This document shows, piece by piece, positions 60,006 through 64,000 of a stretch of 64,000 nucleotides of DNA (its first letter is position 1; each line of letters begins with the position of its first letter). Where the stretch lies: positions 1-64,000 of the forward strand of contig CAMWIM010000001.1 of the NCBI GenBank assembly GCA_947174335.1. Reading direction: 5' to 3'. This DNA is from an uncultured Porphyromonadaceae bacterium. GTDB taxonomy: Bacteria; Bacteroidota; Bacteroidia; Bacteroidales; Muribaculaceae. The notes below the pieces were generated by a model that saw only the letters and a program-made list of their open reading frames with translations, made no database searches and had not been told where the DNA came from. Position numbers and translations under genes: made by a program.

Positions 60006-61829
60006 TTATTTAATTCTTACAATTACACCTTCGATTAACGATGCATAAACATCTCCTGTATATGGGTCAATATCAATTCCGTTAATTTCAGATACACCGA
60101 CCGGAACTGACCACAAAACTTTTTGAGCGACAGGGTCAACGGCAGTGATGAGACCACGGCGTGAGCCGGCATAAACTATACCATTGCTTTCAGCGACGAT
60201 ACATGGAGCGTGTTCATATCCGAGTCCCATATCAACGGTCCAAAGTTCCTTGAAATCGGGAGCAGAGATATCGACTGCGACGAGTTCGCCATCCATAGTT
60301 TTAGCGTATGCAGTTTTGCCGTCTTCGCTAACGCCGAGACTTTCACGATAACGATGATCGTTGTTGCGCCATATTGTTTTACCTGTTTTACGATCAATAG
60401 CAGTCATAAAGCGGTCGGGCGCTACGATAATAACTTTAGAATCGGTAACAACAGGAACAACGTTACCTGGACCGAGAAGGTTGGCAGTTTTACCGTTATT
60501 CCAAACCCATTTGAGTTTACCGGTTTTAGCATCAATACAACGCAAATTAGTGTCCCACGCGCCAAAAATAACTTCTCCATTATCAACTACGGGCGACGCC
60601 TGGCAATAGTTGAAGAGCGAATCGTAAGACCAGATGAGCGAACCATCTTTAGCGTTGAATTTTTCAAACTTCTTGTAGCCACCCTGATAGAGGTTTCCAT
60701 CAACGATAACACCATCAGCAACGTATGCGCCGTTTGATGGGATTTCCTTAGCAATCTTACCTGTTTTGCTGTCTATCATAAGCATTGCCTTTGATGCGGC
60801 AGGGACGAATACATATTTATCAGTAGCCGAAGGACGGGCAAACAGTGATGCACCGGTTTGAGTTGACCAGTTGAGTTTGTTGTTTTTCTTTGACAAGCTA
60901 CGGGCAAAGCCAAGCGAGTTACCAAAATAAACGTTGTTTTTGTCAAATCCCAATCGGGTAAAGATTGATGCGCTATCAGTCCATACTTTTTCAACCGAAA
61001 ATCCGTCCGGATTAGATGTCATATTTACCGACTGAAGTTCAATAGGCTTATTGACTGTCTTTACTTCGTATGTATGAACTTCCTTAGGCTCTTTCCCAAG
61101 ATCTTTTCTGTAAAATGTAATATTATCGTCACCAAAATCAACAATTGTATAACCATATACACCTTTACCACGGTCGAGCGCACCAACCATCATTGATGGA
61201 ATATCGCCTGACATATAAGGTGTATAGTTGTGATAGTGTCCGTTGATGTGAACAATCACCGGATATTTTTCTAGAACCTTGATGTAGTCAACATAGTTGT
61301 CGAGATCGTCTTTGCGCAAAGGATAGTGGTTGAACGAAATAACTTTCTTTCCGGCTTTAACTTTCTCTTTGAGCACTGAGTCGAGCCAGTGAAGGTCTTC
61401 TTGTTTAACGTGACCGTCACCCATTTTCATAAACGGACCACAGTTTGCACCAACAATGATATAGTCACCGATTTCATCAACAAAACGGTCGTTACCCCAA
61501 ATGTCAATGAAAGTTTTAGTAGCGCTCTGTGACCAGTTGTTCTCGTGGTTTCCGGGAATAACATAGAGAGGATGCTTGATATTGTCGAGAAGACGTTTTA
61601 CATTTTGAAGTTGTTCGTCTGAGCCTTCGTTTGTAAGGTCACCGTCCAAAACAACAAAATCAACATCAGTCATTGCGTTGATTTCATTGATAGCCTCAAT
61701 CAGTTTTGCCTCATTTTCATTTCCGGGACAAACGTGAATGTCGGCAAGAATCACCGCTCGTTTATTAGCGGATGCAAAATTGAATGCCATCACGGCAATC
61801 AAAAGTAATAATAATCGATTTATTCGCAT
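60006..61829 (-). CDS. Exported metallophosphoesterase fused to a PQQ-like beta-propeller
   Basis: A 607-residue exported protein: signal peptide (to about residue 22), calcineurin-like phosphoesterase domain (about 23-260: LADIHVCPG, VLDGDLTNEG, VIPGNHENNW, FNHYPLR, HINGHYHNY), then seven or so PQQ-type blades (about 275-607; repeats of the form DSKTGK, DAKTGKLKWVW, DRKTGKTIWRN, DPVAQKVLWSV). Possibly a periplasmic phosphodiesterase with a substrate- or partner-binding propeller. Substrate unknown. First gene of a two-gene unit with the SIMPL gene. Confidence 0.88.
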   Translation of the reverse strand: MRINRLLLLLIAVMAFNFASANKRAVILADIHVCPGNENEAKLIEAINEINAMTDVDFVVLDGDLTNEGSDEQLQNVKRLLDNIKHPLYVIPGNHENNWSQSATKTFIDIWGNDRFVDEIGDYIIVGANCGPFMKMGDGHVKQEDLHWLDSVLKEKVKAGKKVISFNHYPLRKDDLDNYVDYIKVLEKYPVIVHINGHYHNYTPYMSGDIPSMMVGALDRGKGVYGYTIVDFGDDNITFYRKDLGKEPKEVHTYEVKTVNKPIELQSVNMTSNPDGFSVEKVWTDSASIFTRLGFDKNNVYFGNSLGFARSLSKKNNKLNWSTQTGASLFARPSATDKYVFVPAASKAMLMIDSKTGKIAKEIPSNGAYVADGVIVDGNLYQGGYKKFEKFNAKDGSLIWSYDSLFNYCQASPVVDNGEVIFGAWDTNLRCIDAKTGKLKWVWNNGKTANLLGPGNVVPVVTDSKVIIVAPDRFMTAIDRKTGKTIWRNNDHRYRESLGVSEDGKTAYAKTMDGELVAVDISAPDFKELWTVDMGLGYEHAPCIVAESNGIVYAGSRRGLITAVDPVAQKVLWSVPVGVSEINGIDIDPYTGDVYASLIEGVIVRIK

Positions 61830-61858
61830 ATTAAATTTTATTAGTTTATTTTATGGCT

Positions 61859-61897
61859 CAAAGTTACGCATTAAATCGCATTTTTTAATTAACTTTG
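61859..61897. promoter_or_regulatory. Back-to-back -7 elements (metallophosphoesterase gene and dnaG)
   Basis: TAACTTTG reads leftward at 61866-61859 and rightward at 61890-61897, 23 bases apart. Neither has a clear TTTG at -33. They would drive divergent transcription from the same small region, so the polymerases may compete. Confidence 0.5.
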
Positions 61898-61917
61898 TAG
61901 AAAAATTTCTCCAAATA

Positions 61918-64000
61918 ATGTATAAAATTGATAACGAAACTGTACGTAGAATCATCGATACAGCCGATATTGTTGAAGTTGTCAGCGACTTTGTCAGCCT
62001 AAAACGTCGCGGCGCCAACTATATCGGTCTTTGCCCGTTTCACAACGAGCGTACGCCATCGTTTTCGGTATCAAAATCAAAAGGCATTTGTAAGTGTTTC
62101 AGTTGTGGCAAAGGTGGCTCACCCGTTAACTTCATCATGCTTCACGAGCAGATGAGCTATCAGGAGGCTCTCCGCTATCTGGCAAAAAAATATAACATTG
62201 AAATCAAGGAGCACGAGATGTCAGACAAAGAACGTCTCGAAGAATCTGAACGCGAAAGTCTTTTTGCGGTCAACGAATTTGCACTCCTTCATTTCTGTAA
62301 CAACCTCAAAGAAACCAAACAAGGTCACGATATAGGTCTCGCCTATTTCCGCGAACGCGGCATCAACGATGCTATGATTGAAAAATTCAGACTCGGGTAT
62401 GCACTTGACAATCGTGACGAATTTTTACAATCGGCTCGTAGCAAAGGTTATAAAGATGAGAACTTAATTACAACCGGACTCATAGGCAAAACTGATCGCG
62501 GAGATCTCTACGACCGTTTCCGCGGGCGTGTAATATATCCTGTTTTTAAAGTTTCGGGAAAGGTAGTTGCCTTTGGCGGACGTACACTCAGAACCGATAA
62601 AGTCGGTGGAAAATATGTCAACTCTCCCGAGTCTATAATATATAGCAAAAGTAACGAGCTTTATGGCTTATACCAAGCCAAACCTGCTATCGTTAAAAAT
62701 GACAAATGTATTCTTGTCGAGGGCTATATGGACGTTATTTCGATGTTCCAAAAAGGTATTGAAAACGTTGTCGCTTCGTCGGGTACTTCATTAACTGACG
62801 GGCAGGTCAGACTCATTCACCGATTTACGTCAAATATTACCGTTATCTATGACAGCGATGCGGCAGGAATCAAAGCCTCGCTCCGAGGAATCGATATGTT
62901 GTTAGCTGAAGGTCTTGATGTTAAAGTGTTAAGCTTGCCGGACGGGGAAGACCCCGACTCATTTGCCCAATCTCACACTTCAACCGAAGTCGAAGAATAT
63001 ATAAAGAACCACGAGGTTGACTTCATAAAATTTAAGACTGACATTTTGCTAAAAGGAACTGAAAACGATCCAATCCAACGTGCAAAAGTCATTTCAGATA
63101 TTGTCGTATCAATTTCAGTTATTCCCGACCCAATCAAACGCGACATTTATATTAAAGAATGTAGCATCCGCCTTAACGTTGACGATCGCGTCCTCGGTAA
63201 CGAAGTTTTAAAATGTATTGAAAAACTCCGCACCGAAGACTATAAAAAAATGCTTGTCGAGCGAGCAAAGGTCAAAGCTGCTGAGAGCGAAATAATAACC
63301 GAAAAAGCACAATCGACTAAATCTCTTGAGACACCGGAAACGACAGCCGAATCAAAAGAAAACGAAAGCACGCCTACTTCATATCAGGTTGAAGCCCAAA
63401 TTCCTGCAATTGAAACACCATCGGTAAATCTTGAGCCTTACGAACGCCAAGTAATCCGCTATGTGCTGAAATATGGAATGGTTCCTATCGAATCACCGGT
63501 GGAAGATGCCAATGATACCGATCCCGATGCATCGGTCTACCGTACAATTGATTTTATTAACGATGAATTGTCGGTTGACGGAATCACGTTTACCAATCAA
63601 AAATATGGTATGTTGTTTGCGATGGCACTCGCTGTTTCGACAGGGTTTTATGATGACTTGAAACAATTCGAACAAAAGGCTCTTGACCAACGAGCACTAA
63701 TGTGGCAAGACGGTGAAGCCGAGATTGCCAGAACTGCTGCTACCTCAGAGGAAATTGAAAAGCGTCGTAAAAAGTTGAACGAAAAATGCGATGCTCACTA
63801 TGCCAAAGCTGTCTCTGATTTTGAAGCGAACTATATTGAACGCACCTTGTCATCATCTCCCGATGATCTTGCTCGAAATCTCACACTTGAACTGACAAGC
63901 GACAAATATGTTTTGAGCAAAATTCACACCCGTTTTTCTCAACTTGAAGATGATAAAGATAATCTTTATCGATTATTGCCACGCGCAATTAATGAGTTGC
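61918..64000 (+). CDS. dnaG: DNA primase (partial, runs off the right edge)
   Basis: Starts ATG 61918 and is open for 694 codons to the window end. Primase makes RNA primers for replication. Visible: the zinc-binding CHC2 domain (CPFHNERTPSF, KCFSCGKGGSPVNF, about 39-70), the RNA-polymerase core (AFGGRTL, SPES), and the TOPRIM block VEGYMDVISMFQKGIENVVASSGTSLT with YDSDAAG (about 265-325). A Glu/Thr/Ser-rich linker follows at about 450-500. The C-terminal helicase-binding domain is cut by the window end. Confidence 0.96.
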   Translation, partial: MYKIDNETVRRIIDTADIVEVVSDFVSLKRRGANYIGLCPFHNERTPSFSVSKSKGICKCFSCGKGGSPVNFIMLHEQMSYQEALRYLAKKYNIEIKEHEMSDKERLEESERESLFAVNEFALLHFCNNLKETKQGHDIGLAYFRERGINDAMIEKFRLGYALDNRDEFLQSARSKGYKDENLITTGLIGKTDRGDLYDRFRGRVIYPVFKVSGKVVAFGGRTLRTDKVGGKYVNSPESIIYSKSNELYGLYQAKPAIVKNDKCILVEGYMDVISMFQKGIENVVASSGTSLTDGQVRLIHRFTSNITVIYDSDAAGIKASLRGIDMLLAEGLDVKVLSLPDGEDPDSFAQSHTSTEVEEYIKNHEVDFIKFKTDILLKGTENDPIQRAKVISDIVVSISVIPDPIKRDIYIKECSIRLNVDDRVLGNEVLKCIEKLRTEDYKKMLVERAKVKAAESEIITEKAQSTKSLETPETTAESKENESTPTSYQVEAQIPAIETPSVNLEPYERQVIRYVLKYGMVPIESPVEDANDTDPDASVYRTIDFINDELSVDGITFTNQKYGMLFAMALAVSTGFYDDLKQFEQKALDQRALMWQDGEAEIARTAATSEEIEKRRKKLNEKCDAHYAKAVSDFEANYIERTLSSSPDDLARNLTLELTSDKYVLSKIHTRFSQLEDDKDNLYRLLPRAINEL

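Overview
The window looks like a piece of a Bacteroidales chromosome, most likely of the Muribaculaceae or a close relative (inferred from protein style, not proven). The DNA is AT-rich. Transcription units are preceded by the Bacteroidota promoter pattern TTTG-N19/20-TAnnTTTG, and Shine-Dalgarno sites are weak. The gene content is typical of the phylum: a B12-type ribonucleotide reductase, a Rho factor with a huge Asn/Gln-rich insert, PCMD, DUF4296, DUF6624 and SIMPL proteins, BlaI/BlaR1 with TonB C-terminal domains, and many signal-peptide beta-barrels.

Layout. 1-5.7 kb: nrdJ-type reductase and rho, each with a promoter, closed by hairpin terminators. 5.7-9 kb (minus): wecA-like transferase, gmd and fcl, giving a lipid-linked sugar start and GDP-fucose. 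9.2-17.6 kb (minus): a tight eight-gene operon reading tsaC, ClC channel, DsbD-like, mazG, an unknown exported protein, topB, a Nudix hydrolase and a 49-residue Cys-rich membrane protein. 17.7-24.2 kb (plus): flippase and glycosyltransferase, then porin, anchored solute-binding protein, queF and queC. 24.2-27.5 kb (minus): two tandem beta-barrels and a PCMD lipoprotein. 27.6-31.6 kb (plus): blaI, blaR1-like, DUF6624, outer-membrane barrel. 31.7-34 kb: thioredoxin-like, racemase, metallophosphoesterase.

34.1-39.1 kb is the accessory part: a tyrosine recombinase, tRNA-Gln(TTG), and a mosaic of decayed Mu-like prophage pieces. Two divergent copies of the same tail junction (end of chaperone T, a small opposite-strand membrane ORF, start of the tape measure) flank inverted head genes (gpG fragment, gpF with a nuclease-like tail). 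An intact tail-tube and G/GT chaperone pair remains, with a classic A AAA AAC frameshift site. Inside it lie what look like autonomous mini-genes: two conserved minus-strand single-helix proteins with near-identical promoters (one also has a terminator), and a promoter-hairpin-terminator small RNA. This is the most promising place for something new.

39-64 kb is ordinary chromosome: an exported hydrolase, yaaA, an alpha/beta-hydrolase + membrane Mur-ligase + D-Ala-D-Ala-ligase-like cassette, ileS-traR/dksA-like-lspA-DUF4296, nusB-yajC-ybbR-coaE, an Lrp regulator, an M64 peptidase, a pRiA4b-like protein, an MFS exporter, a probable 6S RNA, a SIMPL protein, a metallophosphoesterase-PQQ protein, and dnaG running off the right edge.

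All calls are from reading the sequence; no database search was run. Promoter and terminator calls are pattern matches.
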